NCBI GenBank assembly: GCA_965368405.1 | Contig: CBDUMS010000033.1 | Location: 1-31,554, forward strand | Source: S012-113 sp965368405 | GTDB taxonomy: Bacteria; Bacteroidota; Bacteroidia; Cytophagales; Cyclobacteriaceae | Reading direction: 5' to 3' | Length of the DNA: 31,554 bases | Shown: piece by piece, positions 8,510 through 16,773 of the stretch | Numbering within the stretch: the stretch's first letter is position 1 | Layout: every line of letters begins with the position of its first letter | Position numbers and translations under genes: made by a program | Notes under the pieces: generated by a model | Told to the model about the DNA's origin: nothing | Databases searched by the model: none | What the model saw: the letters and a program-made list of their open reading frames with translations, nothing else

Positions 8510-9657
8510 TGGTTAATTCTTTCTAAAGCTTTTTCTAAAATTATTTGATCGGAACAAAGTGATAAGCGGATATAACGCTTGCCATTCGATCCAAAAATCT
8601 CTCCAGGGGTTACAAAAACATGCGCATTATGTAGTAGGTCATCTACTAGTTGATGAGCATCCTGATACTCTTCCGGTAATTTCGCCCAAACAAACATGCC
8701 AACCTGATTGGGTCGAATACTACATCCTAAATTTTGAACAATTTTTTCCGCCAGCACTCTTCTGTTTTCATAAATATCATTACGGCCATCGTGCCAATCC
8801 TGATCCAGTTGTAGTGCTTTGGCTGCAGCATGCTGTATAGGTAGGAACATGCCAGAATCGACATTGCTTTTTGCCTGTAAAATCCCATCAACATATTTTT
8901 TATGACCGAGAACCATGCCGACACGCCATCCAGCCATATTGAATGATTTGCTCAATGAATTGAGCTCAATTGTATGCGAAAGATCTGGATCGAACTTAAG
9001 GATCGAGACTGGGTGCTCATTAAGTATTTGACTATAGGGGTTATCGTTGCAGAGGAGTATGTCATGCTCCTTGGCAAACGATACCAACCTTTGAAATAGG
9101 TCTTCTCCGGCATTGGTGCCTGTTGGCATATGCGGGTAGTTTACCCACATCATTTTTACCTTTTCTAGATCATAGGTCTCTAGGGCGTCGAAATCTGGCT
9201 GCCAGTTGTTCTCTTCAACAAGATCATAAGTTTGCACATTAGCCCCTAATAAATTGGCAATGGCGCTATAGGCTGGGTAGCCCGGATTAGGCACCAATAC
9301 GGTGTCTAGGGGGTTTAGGAAAGCCATGGAGATGTACATAATGCCTTCCTTCGAGCCAAGCAGTGGTAAGATTTCGTACTGAGGGTCAAGCTTCACCGAA
9401 AAGGTATTAAAGTAATACCGACTCATCGATTCTCGTAATTCAGCAGAAGACCTATACGATTGATATGCATGATTTTGGGAGCTACTGGCACTTTGAACGA
9501 GCTCATCCACGACCCCTTGTTCGGGAGGTAAATCTGGGGAGCCAATGCCTAGATTTAAGACCTCATAGCCTTCATCTCGAAGTTGCCTAATTTCTTCGAG
9601 CTTTTTGGAGAAGTAGTACTCTTCCACCTTTTGGAGCCTGTCTGCTATCTTAATCAT
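8479..9657 (-). CDS. Class I/II PLP aminotransferase, probably the aromatic/phenylpyruvate aminotransferase
   Basis: 392 residues, fold type I aminotransferase. The PLP lysine is K237 in LNSLSKSFNMAGWR, with R245 as the carboxylate-binding arginine and D205/Y208 (CNDNPYSQ) contacting the cofactor. It lies between pheA (4-base ATGA overlap) and tyrA (31-base overlap), so its likely job is to aminate phenylpyruvate and 4-hydroxyphenylpyruvate with glutamate. Oddly, the usual NNPTG motif reads HMPTG (residues 176-180), so the Asn that normally contacts the PLP hydroxyl is Met177. Aspartate aminotransferase or another keto-acid specificity is possible; the neighbourhood favours aromatic. Confidence 0.85.
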   Translation of the reverse strand: MIKIADRLQKVEEYYFSKKLEEIRQLRDEGYEVLNLGIGSPDLPPEQGVVDELVQSASSSQNHAYQSYRSSAELRESMSRYYFNTFSVKLDPQYEILPLLGSKEGIMYISMAFLNPLDTVLVPNPGYPAYSAIANLLGANVQTYDLVEENNWQPDFDALETYDLEKVKMMWVNYPHMPTGTNAGEDLFQRLVSFAKEHDILLCNDNPYSQILNEHPVSILKFDPDLSHTIELNSLSKSFNMAGWRVGMVLGHKKYVDGILQAKSNVDSGMFLPIQHAAAKALQLDQDWHDGRNDIYENRRVLAEKIVQNLGCSIRPNQVGMFVWAKLPEEYQDAHQLVDDLLHNAHVFVTPGEIFGSNGKRYIRLSLCSDQIILEKALERINQWQAKKKQLV

Positions 9658-10496
9658 ACCTTAACCGGAGCTGGCCCCTTTTTATAAATCCCCAATACAC
9701 TAATTTCTCTGGCCATATCCGCAATTTGCTCCATTGCTGTTTTATAAATCATATAGTCGCTATACTCGATATCAAAATGAATGGCATATTCATACGGTTT
9801 GCCAATTATTGGCACAGATTGAATTTTTGTAAGGTTAATACCGTACTCGTTTAATACCTGTAATGCTCGTGACAAGGACCCCGGCGTATGTGATAGAATT
9901 ACACGCAAGGATGACTTGTCGCTCTCCTGAACTTGATTCTCTTTCCGATTCCCTAATACCAGAAAGCGCGTATAATTCTGTTTATTCGTTTCGATATCCG
10001 GCGCAATAATATCTAAGCCATACGTGGTCGCAGCTAAACTACCAGCAATCGCAGCAATACCTTCGAGCTTTCTTTCTTTGATCTCTTTGGCACTTAATGC
10101 GGTATCAGGAACCTCAGAGATTTTCCAATCTGGGTAGTCACGCAAAAATTTCATACTTTGCCTGATTGCCATGGGATGCGACCTAACCTCAGTAATATCC
10201 TGCAGCTTTGTTCCTGGTAAGGCCATGAGCTGCATGGAAATCCGTAAGTACTCTTCGCCCAAAATATGGAGACCAAACTCCTCTATGAACCCATAATTAG
10301 GTAAAATACTGCCTGCTATTGTATTCTCGATAGCCATTACGGCATAATCTACCTCGTTTTTAGCCACGGCCTCGGCTTGAGATCTAAAATCGCGAATTTC
10401 TACCAGCTCAATTTCATCATTGGTGAAATAGGCCCGTGCCGCCATATCATGAAATGACGCCTTTATTCCTTGAATACCGATTTTCAATTTACTCAT
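9654..10496 (-). CDS. pheA: Prephenate dehydratase with C-terminal ACT domain
   Basis: 280 residues, a monofunctional dehydratase converting prephenate to phenylpyruvate. The catalytic domain covers about residues 4-185: IENTIAGSI at 56-64, the SHPMAIRQ region at 106-113 and the signature NYTRFLVL with Thr176-Arg177-Phe178. An ACT domain follows from about residue 196, where phenylalanine normally binds. The two E. coli-style ACT motifs are changed here: GALV appears as GSLS (206-209) and ESRP as QSVP (226-229), so sensitivity to Phe may differ. There is no fused chorismate mutase; that activity lies three genes downstream. It is the first gene after the attenuator. Confidence 0.94.
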   Translation of the reverse strand: MSKLKIGIQGIKASFHDMAARAYFTNDEIELVEIRDFRSQAEAVAKNEVDYAVMAIENTIAGSILPNYGFIEEFGLHILGEEYLRISMQLMALPGTKLQDITEVRSHPMAIRQSMKFLRDYPDWKISEVPDTALSAKEIKERKLEGIAAIAGSLAATTYGLDIIAPDIETNKQNYTRFLVLGNRKENQVQESDKSSLRVILSHTPGSLSRALQVLNEYGINLTKIQSVPIIGKPYEYAIHFDIEYSDYMIYKTAMEQIADMAREISVLGIYKKGPAPVKV

Positions 10497-10532
10497 AACA
10501 TAAAACCCTCATAATTCTATTTCGGCTTTGAC

Positions 10533-10564
10533 AAAAAAAAGCTCCGATCTTTCAACCGGAGCTC
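10533..10564 (-). terminator. Attenuator terminator upstream of pheA
   Basis: On the minus strand AGCUCCG and CGGAGCU form a 7-bp stem that extends inward by a G-U and a U-A pair, with loop UGAAAG. Eight U follow directly (10540-10533). It lies 37 bases before the pheA start codon and 30 bases after the leader-peptide stop, so it must be read through for pheA to be expressed. Confidence 0.9.
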
Positions 10565-10593
10565 TATATTTTGATACACATCAAACTATTTCT

Positions 10594-10659
10594 TCAGCCC
10601 CGGAACTTGTTCCAGAAATAAAAAAAGAAATAGTTAAAATATGTATTGATTTTTCTCAT
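10594..10659 (-). CDS. Aromatic leader peptide of the pheA operon
   Basis: A 21-codon frame, ATG at 10659 and TGA at 10596-10594. Residues 7-16 read YFNYFFFYFW, and F19 adds one more. In total there are 6 Phe, 3 Tyr and 1 Trp in 21 residues, far above chance. The mix of Tyr and Phe codons suits an operon that makes both amino acids. The control codons overlap attenuator segment 1, and the stop codon lies at the end of CCGGGGCU. It starts 60 bases after the gltD stop. It is analogous in role to the pheA leader of enterobacteria but not evidently homologous. No ribosome-binding sequence is obvious, which is normal for this phylum. Confidence 0.88.
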   Translation of the reverse strand: MRKINTYFNYFFFYFWNKFRG

Positions 10660-10681
10660 TGTTACGCCAAAGCTGCGGAAA

Positions 10682-10724
10682 ACTAATCAAAAAACAAAAG
10701 TTAGTCTGAAATTTATTGATTAGT
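10682..10724. repeat. Inverted repeat ACTAATCAA/TTGATTAGT flanking a promoter-like box
   Basis: Perfect 9-bp arms at 10682-10690 and 10716-10724 are separated by 25 bases. The right arm covers the gltD stop codon. The loop holds a minus-strand TAACTTTTG (10703-10695), near the -7 consensus but with three rather than two bases between TA and TTTG. If used, it would start the pheA leader transcript about 25-30 bases before the leader ATG. The arms are AT-rich and lack a U-tract in either direction, so I favour an operator or chance over a terminator. Confidence 0.35.
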
Positions 10725-12195
10725 CCCATTTTAACTGCTCACTTAAGTAGTGATGACACTGCTTCGCAGCACCCCGTCCTTCGTTAATTGCCCATACTAC
10801 TAAACTTTGCCCTCTCCTGCAGTCGCCCGCGGCAAAGACGCCCTCCATAGTGGTTTGATATTTGTTGAATTCAGCTTCTACTGTCCCTTGATTACTAAAC
10901 TGAACGCTTTCTTCGAACCCTTCCCTCTCTGCACCTACAAAACCCATAGCAAGTAAAACAAGATCAGCTTCAATCTTAGTTTCAGTCCCCTTTAACTCAC
11001 GTGGAAATCGCTTGCCATCTTCTGTAACCCACTCTATCTGTGCTACCTCTAAGCCCGTAACAGACTTATCGCCTGCTATACCTTTTGTTAGCATTTGGTA
11101 GCGTCGCGGATCAGATCCTTGTACTGCTTTGGCTTCTTCCTGTCCGTAATCAAGCTTATAAACCAAAGGAAATTCCGGCCAAGGGTTGTCCTCTGCTCGT
11201 ATGGCTGGAGGTTGAGCCATAATTTCTAATTGAACCACTGATTTACAACCGTGCCTTAGGGCAGTAGCAACGCAATCAGTCCCGGTATCTCCACCGCCTA
11301 TCACAACTACTTTCTTACCTGCTGCATTAATAAATTTTTGGTCTTTCAGCTCACTGTCTAATAAGCTCTGGGTATTCTGCTTAAGAAATTCCATCGCAAA
11401 ATGTACTCCCTTAAGATCTCGTCCGGAAACCGGTAGGTCGCGGGGAATGGTTGCTCCAGTTGCGAGAATCACAGCATCAAATTTCTGGTGGACTTCACTT
11501 AGGCTAATGTCCTTGCCTATTGCTGTATTCGTCTTAAAAATGATACCTTCCGCTTGCATCAAATCAATTCGGCGATTCACAACAAGCTGCTTATCCAATT
11601 TCATATTCGGAATCCCATACATCAGTAAGCCTCCCGGCCGATCATCCCGCTCAAAAACTGTAACGGTATGACCTTCTTTGTTTAACTCATCAGCAGCAGC
11701 CAAACCGGCCGGACCTGAGCCAATGATGGCGACCGTTTTATCCGTTCTATTTTGTGGAGGATGCGCTGTGATCCAACCTTCGGCGAATGCCTTCTCGATA
11801 ATGGCATACTCATGGTTTTTAATGGTTACAGCAGGCTCATTGATACCAAGAACGCAGGCCCCTTCGCAAGGTGCTGGACATACTCGTCCAGTAAACTCTG
11901 GAAAGTTATTGGTTTTCAGAAGAAGCTTTACAGCCTCCTGCCACTGATTTCTATAAATCATGTCATTCCAATCTGGAATGAGATTATAAACCGGACAACC
12001 CGATGCGCCATTATTTAACTCCGTACCCGTATGGCAAAATGGCACGCCGCAATCCATACAACGAGCTGCCTGATCCCTAATTTCGGGCTCACTCATTTGG
12101 TCATGAAACTCATTCCAATGGCTTATCCGCTTTGCCGGATCCTGATCGTGAAGATCTTTACGCTCTATCTCAAGAAATCCTGTTGGTTTACCCAT
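10720..12195 (-). CDS. gltD: Glutamate synthase (NADPH) small subunit
   Basis: 491 residues, the usual size. It takes electrons from NAD(P)H through FAD and iron-sulfur clusters to the large subunit. The N-terminal domain has the cysteine clusters CMDCGVPFCH and CPAPCEGAC that bind two [4Fe-4S] clusters. The FAD-binding motif is IIGSGPAGLAAADEL and the NAD(P)H-binding motif is VVIGGGDTGTDCV. The C-terminal AAGDCRRGQSLVVWAI segment completes the FAD site. The start lies inside the end of gltB (8-base overlap), so translation is probably coupled. It is the last gene of the branched-chain operon; glutamate is the donor for the transaminases on both sides. Confidence 0.96.
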   Translation of the reverse strand: MGKPTGFLEIERKDLHDQDPAKRISHWNEFHDQMSEPEIRDQAARCMDCGVPFCHTGTELNNGASGCPVYNLIPDWNDMIYRNQWQEAVKLLLKTNNFPEFTGRVCPAPCEGACVLGINEPAVTIKNHEYAIIEKAFAEGWITAHPPQNRTDKTVAIIGSGPAGLAAADELNKEGHTVTVFERDDRPGGLLMYGIPNMKLDKQLVVNRRIDLMQAEGIIFKTNTAIGKDISLSEVHQKFDAVILATGATIPRDLPVSGRDLKGVHFAMEFLKQNTQSLLDSELKDQKFINAAGKKVVVIGGGDTGTDCVATALRHGCKSVVQLEIMAQPPAIRAEDNPWPEFPLVYKLDYGQEEAKAVQGSDPRRYQMLTKGIAGDKSVTGLEVAQIEWVTEDGKRFPRELKGTETKIEADLVLLAMGFVGAEREGFEESVQFSNQGTVEAEFNKYQTTMEGVFAAGDCRRGQSLVVWAINEGRGAAKQCHHYLSEQLKWD

Positions 12196-15100
12196 TACCT
12201 ACCCCTATTTTGTTCTTCATCCTGATTTCTAAAGCCCGTTTATAATCACGTGGCATAACCTTAATAAATTCATTTTGGCGGGCGCGCCAGTATTTAATAA
12301 TATCTTTGGCATTAGCAGATCCTGTAATATTAAAATGGTCTGAAATGAGGTCGAACACTCGTTCTTTATCTGCATCATCCATTGGATCTACATCCACCAT
12401 TTCCATATTAATACTATCGCTATTTTTTCCTGCCCCATCCAAAAGATAGGCAACGCCACCACTCATGCCGGCAGCAAAATTTCTTCCTATGTCTCCTAAC
12501 ACTACCACTGAGCCACCCGTCATATATTCACAACCATGATCGCCCACTCCTTCTACAACTGCGGTTGCTCCAGAATTTCTTACGGCAAACCGTTCGCCCG
12601 CTAATCCATTAATAAAGGCGGTACCCGAAGTTGCACCATATAAGGCCACATTACCAATAATCTGATTCTCACTAGCTACAAGATTCGATTGATCTGAGGG
12701 AGTAACCGATATTTCGGCCCCAGAAAGCCCCTTTCCAAAATAATCGTTTGCTTCTCCTTTTATTTGGAAGGCAATACCTTTGGTTGCAAATGCAGCAAAA
12801 CTTTGTCCCGCAGAACCTTCGAATGTATAGCTGATTGTTCCAGAAGGCAGGCCTTCACTACCATACTTTTTGGATATTTCATTCGAAAGCATAGTTCCAA
12901 TTGCGCGATCAGTATTTTTTACACTGAATACTGCCTCAACAGATTGTTTCTCTTCTAAAGCTGGTTTGGCCACATCGATTAAATGCCAATCCATATGCAG
13001 CGATAATTCGTGAATCTGATCCACTTGCTTAAAAGCACCATCCGTTTCAGCGACTTCTACCTGATACAGGATCGGCGAAAAATCGAGTAATGCGAAAGGG
13101 GTGTCCTCTACTCTTTCCGCTACCTTTAACTTATGAACTTGGCCTACCATTTCATTTACCGTCCTAAAACCAAGTTCAGCCATTATCTCACGCAAATCTT
13201 CTGCTAAAAATTTGAAATAATTGACCACATGATCGGGGTCGCCTGTAAATTTCTTTCGCAAGTCTGGATTTTGTGTAGCAACCCCTACCGGACAAGTATT
13301 TAAGTGACACTTGCGCATCATTATACAGCCCTCTACCACCAAGGCTGCCGTAGCTACACCCCATTCTTCGGCACCTAGTAGCGTTGCGATAGCCAAATCT
13401 CTTCCTGTTCTAATTTGACCATCGGTCTGAACAGTTATTCTATTTCTTAACTTATTCCGTAATAAGGTCTGATGTGCTTCGGCCAAGCCTAGCTCCCATG
13501 GTAGCCCGGCATGCTGAATAGAACTAAGTGGCGAGGCTCCCGTACCCCCGTCGTGACCGGCAATAAGTACCACATCGGCTTTGGCTTTTGCCACCCCCGA
13601 AGCTATGGTACCAACACCTGCCTCAGACACGAGTTTGACGTTTATTCTTGCATCACGATTGGATCTTTTTAAATCATAAATTAACTGAGCGAGATCCTCA
13701 ATAGAATAAATATCATGATGTGGCGGTGGAGAGATTAAGCCAACACCCGGGGTGGAATGTCTTACTTTACCAATCCAATCATCTACTTTATGCCCCGGCA
13801 ACTGACCCCCTTCTCCCGGTTTCGCGCCCTGAGCCATCTTTATCTGGATTTCATCAGCATTCGCTAGGTAATTACTGGTAACGCCAAATCTTCCCGAAGC
13901 AACCTGCTTTATCGCCGACCTTTCCGAATCTCCATTTTTGTTTATTTGATATCTAGCCTCATCCTCACCGCCTTCGCCACTATTAGATTTACCGCCAATC
14001 CGGTTCATCGCTATCGCTAAGGTGCTATGCGCTTCGTATGAAATGGACCCGAAAGACATCGCCCCGGTAGCAAACCGCTTCATAATATTTTCTGCAGGCT
14101 CAACCTCCTCGAGGGGCACTGATGTGCTTTTTCGGAAAGATAGAAGACCGCGCAAGGTTATTGCCTGCTGCGATTGGTCGTTAATATGATTTGCAAACTT
14201 CTTGTACGTGGTATAATCGTTAGTCCTGGTCGATTTTTGAAGCAAATGGATTGCGGTAGGATCAAACAAATGAGCTTCGCCTTTCTTTTTCCATTGGTAA
14301 ACACCTCCTTCTTCCAGTATTTCGCCTTCTGCTTTAATCGTAGGGTAGGCCAGCTTATGCTGACTAACAACCATGTTTTTGATTTCTTTAAAGCCAATTC
14401 CCTCTATTCTGGAAACTGATTTAGTAAAGCATTTATCAACTACTTCCTTATTCAAACCAAGAATCTCAAATATCTGCGCCCCCTGATATGACTGATAAGT
14501 AGAAATTCCCATTTTAGAGAATATTTTCCTCAGTCCATACCCAACTGCTGCACTATAATTTTCATAGGCCTTTTCTACGGTAATACCATCTGCCAATAGA
14601 CCTTGTTCAGACAACTGGGCAATTGTTGCAAGACTTAAATAGGGACAAACCGCATTGGCTCCATAGCCTATTAATGCAGCGAAATGATGGGTCTCTCGTA
14701 CGTCGCCGGCATCTACAATTAGTGCAGCGTTCGCCCGAATTGCTTTCTTCACCAGATGCTGATGCACCGCTCCCAGCACAAGCAGTGAAGGCAAGGGAAT
14801 TCTATCGTCATCAATGTGGCGATCGCTAAGTACTAGTACTGTAACGCCGTATCGTATTGCAATTTCTGCTTGCTCACAAATTCGATCGAGTACCTCTTCT
14901 AATGCCTCTGAGGCCAAGAAGGTAGTATCAATAACCTCAGATCGGAACCCTTTATAATTTAGATCGTGCAATCTCGCTAGATGCTTATTCAGTAAAACTG
15001 GATGTTGCAGCTGTATATGCTTGGCATGATCGGCTGTAGCTTCCAGCGCATTTAAGTTTCTACCTATATTTGAAAAAAGAGACATTACCATTTTTTCACG

Positions 15101-16744
15101 AATCGGATCTATCGGCGGATTACTAACCTGAGCAAAAAGCTGTTTAAAAAAATTCGATAAATGCTGGTACTTATTAGATAAGGGCGGTAAAGGAATATCT
15201 GCACCCATCGAGCCTAATGGTTCGGTCCCTGAATTAGCCATTGGGCCCAATATTACTTTGAGATCTTCACTGGTATAGCCTTGGGCAATTTGTTGTCGTA
15301 ATAACCCAAGACTTGTTAAGGTAGAATCTTCTTTGCCCTTAGGTAATTCTTTAAGTCGAATTTTGCCTTGATCTAACCACTCCTGATAGGGATGCTGATT
15401 AGCCAATTCAGTCTTCAGTTCTTCATCCTCTACAATGCGGCCTTGCAATAGGTCTACCACAAAGATTTTGCCTGGCTGCAGTCGGCCTTTCTTAACGATT
15501 TTTTCTTCGGGAACAGGAAGGGCTCCTGCTTCAGAGGCCATTACAACGATATCATCGTCCGTAACCAAATATCGTGATGGTCTCAAGCCATTTCTATCCA
15601 AGGTTGCCCCAATAACCTCACCATCTGTAAAGGATATTGAAGCAGGCCCGTCCCATGGTTCCATGAGTTGAGCATGATATTCATAAAACGCCCTTTTTTT
15701 AGGGTCCATCTTATCATTTTCCTGCCACGCTTCCGGAATTACCATCATCATGGCATGCGGTAACGATCGACCGCTCAGGGCAAGAATTTCGACTATGCTA
15801 TCGAGATTGGCAGAATCAGAATGTTTTTTATCACAGATAGGTAGGAGTAAATCAAATTCTTCGGGTGTGAAATACTCACTTTTAAAGAGGTTTTGCTTAC
15901 TTACCATCCAGTTCACATTTCCGCGAATCGTATTAATTTCTCCATTATGCGCAATATATCGGAAGGGTTGTGAAAGCTTCCATTGTGGTACTGTGTTGGT
16001 AGAGAATCTTGAGTGTACTAAAGCCAGCGCAGACGTGAAGCGGGGGTCAGTCAGATCCGGGTAATATGCTCCCAACTGATTCGTACGGAGCATACCTTTA
16101 TATACCAGTGTTTTGTGTGATAAAGAAAGCCAGTAGAACATATAGTTATTGCCTGGCACTTCATTTGCTGATTTACCAATGGAATGTGTCGTATGCTTTC
16201 GCAACACAAAAAGTTTTCTTTCTAATAATTCCGGACTTGCGGTCCTATCCTTTAATCGTACAAAAATCTGCTCGATTGGGAGCTCAGATATTCCAGCCTC
16301 TGAGCCTATGACTTCATTATTGGTCGGTACTTTTCTATACCCTAACAATTCAAACCCTAACTGATCGAGATGCAAATGAAGCCTTTCCTTGGTTGCTTCC
16401 GCTACACCAGGCACTGCACTAAAAAACATGGCTCCTACCCCATATTCACCATAATCAGGAAGGTCAATCCCGATTTTTTCGCATTCTTCCTTCAAAAATG
16501 TATGTGGGGTTTGCACAAGTATTCCAGCGCCATCACCAGATTCGGCATCGCAACCACACCCACCCCTGTGCTCCATATTGGCGAGCATTGTCAAGCCATC
16601 CTTAATGATTTTATGGCTTTTCTTACCTTTTATATGCGCAACAAATCCAATCCCACAAGAATCGTGTTCCAGGTCTTCGCAATATAAGCCTGAAGAAGGC
16701 TGATTGCTTGTTACATATTTATCCTTTCGGTTTAGATTATTCAT
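12188..16744 (-). CDS. gltB: Glutamate synthase large subunit
   Basis: 1518 residues, the expected length of the alpha subunit. It makes two glutamates from glutamine and 2-oxoglutarate. The class II amidotransferase domain comes first: C30 in HDSCGIGFV should become the N-terminal nucleophile after removal of a 29-residue propeptide. The central and FMN-binding synthase domains follow (for example AGHDGGTGASPLSSI). The [3Fe-4S] cysteines are C1140, C1146 and C1151. The C-terminal glycine-rich beta-helix domain has the GxxGxxxG repeats. It follows ilvA by 29 bases, so it belongs to the same run of genes. All key residues checked are present. Confidence 0.97.
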   Translation of the reverse strand: MNNLNRKDKYVTSNQPSSGLYCEDLEHDSCGIGFVAHIKGKKSHKIIKDGLTMLANMEHRGGCGCDAESGDGAGILVQTPHTFLKEECEKIGIDLPDYGEYGVGAMFFSAVPGVAEATKERLHLHLDQLGFELLGYRKVPTNNEVIGSEAGISELPIEQIFVRLKDRTASPELLERKLFVLRKHTTHSIGKSANEVPGNNYMFYWLSLSHKTLVYKGMLRTNQLGAYYPDLTDPRFTSALALVHSRFSTNTVPQWKLSQPFRYIAHNGEINTIRGNVNWMVSKQNLFKSEYFTPEEFDLLLPICDKKHSDSANLDSIVEILALSGRSLPHAMMMVIPEAWQENDKMDPKKRAFYEYHAQLMEPWDGPASISFTDGEVIGATLDRNGLRPSRYLVTDDDIVVMASEAGALPVPEEKIVKKGRLQPGKIFVVDLLQGRIVEDEELKTELANQHPYQEWLDQGKIRLKELPKGKEDSTLTSLGLLRQQIAQGYTSEDLKVILGPMANSGTEPLGSMGADIPLPPLSNKYQHLSNFFKQLFAQVSNPPIDPIREKMVMSLFSNIGRNLNALEATADHAKHIQLQHPVLLNKHLARLHDLNYKGFRSEVIDTTFLASEALEEVLDRICEQAEIAIRYGVTVLVLSDRHIDDDRIPLPSLLVLGAVHQHLVKKAIRANAALIVDAGDVRETHHFAALIGYGANAVCPYLSLATIAQLSEQGLLADGITVEKAYENYSAAVGYGLRKIFSKMGISTYQSYQGAQIFEILGLNKEVVDKCFTKSVSRIEGIGFKEIKNMVVSQHKLAYPTIKAEGEILEEGGVYQWKKKGEAHLFDPTAIHLLQKSTRTNDYTTYKKFANHINDQSQQAITLRGLLSFRKSTSVPLEEVEPAENIMKRFATGAMSFGSISYEAHSTLAIAMNRIGGKSNSGEGGEDEARYQINKNGDSERSAIKQVASGRFGVTSNYLANADEIQIKMAQGAKPGEGGQLPGHKVDDWIGKVRHSTPGVGLISPPPHHDIYSIEDLAQLIYDLKRSNRDARINVKLVSEAGVGTIASGVAKAKADVVLIAGHDGGTGASPLSSIQHAGLPWELGLAEAHQTLLRNKLRNRITVQTDGQIRTGRDLAIATLLGAEEWGVATAALVVEGCIMMRKCHLNTCPVGVATQNPDLRKKFTGDPDHVVNYFKFLAEDLREIMAELGFRTVNEMVGQVHKLKVAERVEDTPFALLDFSPILYQVEVAETDGAFKQVDQIHELSLHMDWHLIDVAKPALEEKQSVEAVFSVKNTDRAIGTMLSNEISKKYGSEGLPSGTISYTFEGSAGQSFAAFATKGIAFQIKGEANDYFGKGLSGAEISVTPSDQSNLVASENQIIGNVALYGATSGTAFINGLAGERFAVRNSGATAVVEGVGDHGCEYMTGGSVVVLGDIGRNFAAGMSGGVAYLLDGAGKNSDSINMEMVDVDPMDDADKERVFDLISDHFNITGSANAKDIIKYWRARQNEFIKVMPRDYKRALEIRMKNKIGVGNG

Positions 16745-16773
16745 TCAAATTATTCAAGAATAGGATTTGCTTA

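Larger units (their letters stand above)
10533..10659 (-). promoter_or_regulatory. Ribosome-mediated transcription attenuator with alternative pairings
   Basis: Four segments can be seen on the minus strand. Segment 1 (10635-10625, codons 9-12) is AACUAUUUCUU. Segment 2 spans 10603-10584: its 3' half AAGAAAUAGUU (10594-10584) is an 11-bp perfect complement of segment 1, and its 5' half CCGGGGCU (10603-10596) pairs over 8 bp, with one G-U, with AGCUCCGG. Segment 3 is that AGCUCCGG (10563-10556), the 5' arm of the terminator, and segment 4 is its 3' arm. The 1:2 and 2:3 helices cannot form together without a pseudoknot. A ribosome stalled in the Tyr/Phe codons covers segment 1 and favours 2:3, allowing readthrough; one that reaches the stop codon covers segment 2 and lets 3:4 terminate. 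A small extra stem UUUGAU/AUCAAA (10585-10570) lies between segments 2 and 3. The pairings are seen in sequence; the mechanism is inferred. Confidence 0.88.

Noticed and set aside
12764..16687. Several plus-strand open frames of 60-105 codons across gltB.
   Set aside because: They lie entirely opposite a well-conserved gene, show no family motif and have compositions expected of antisense frames.
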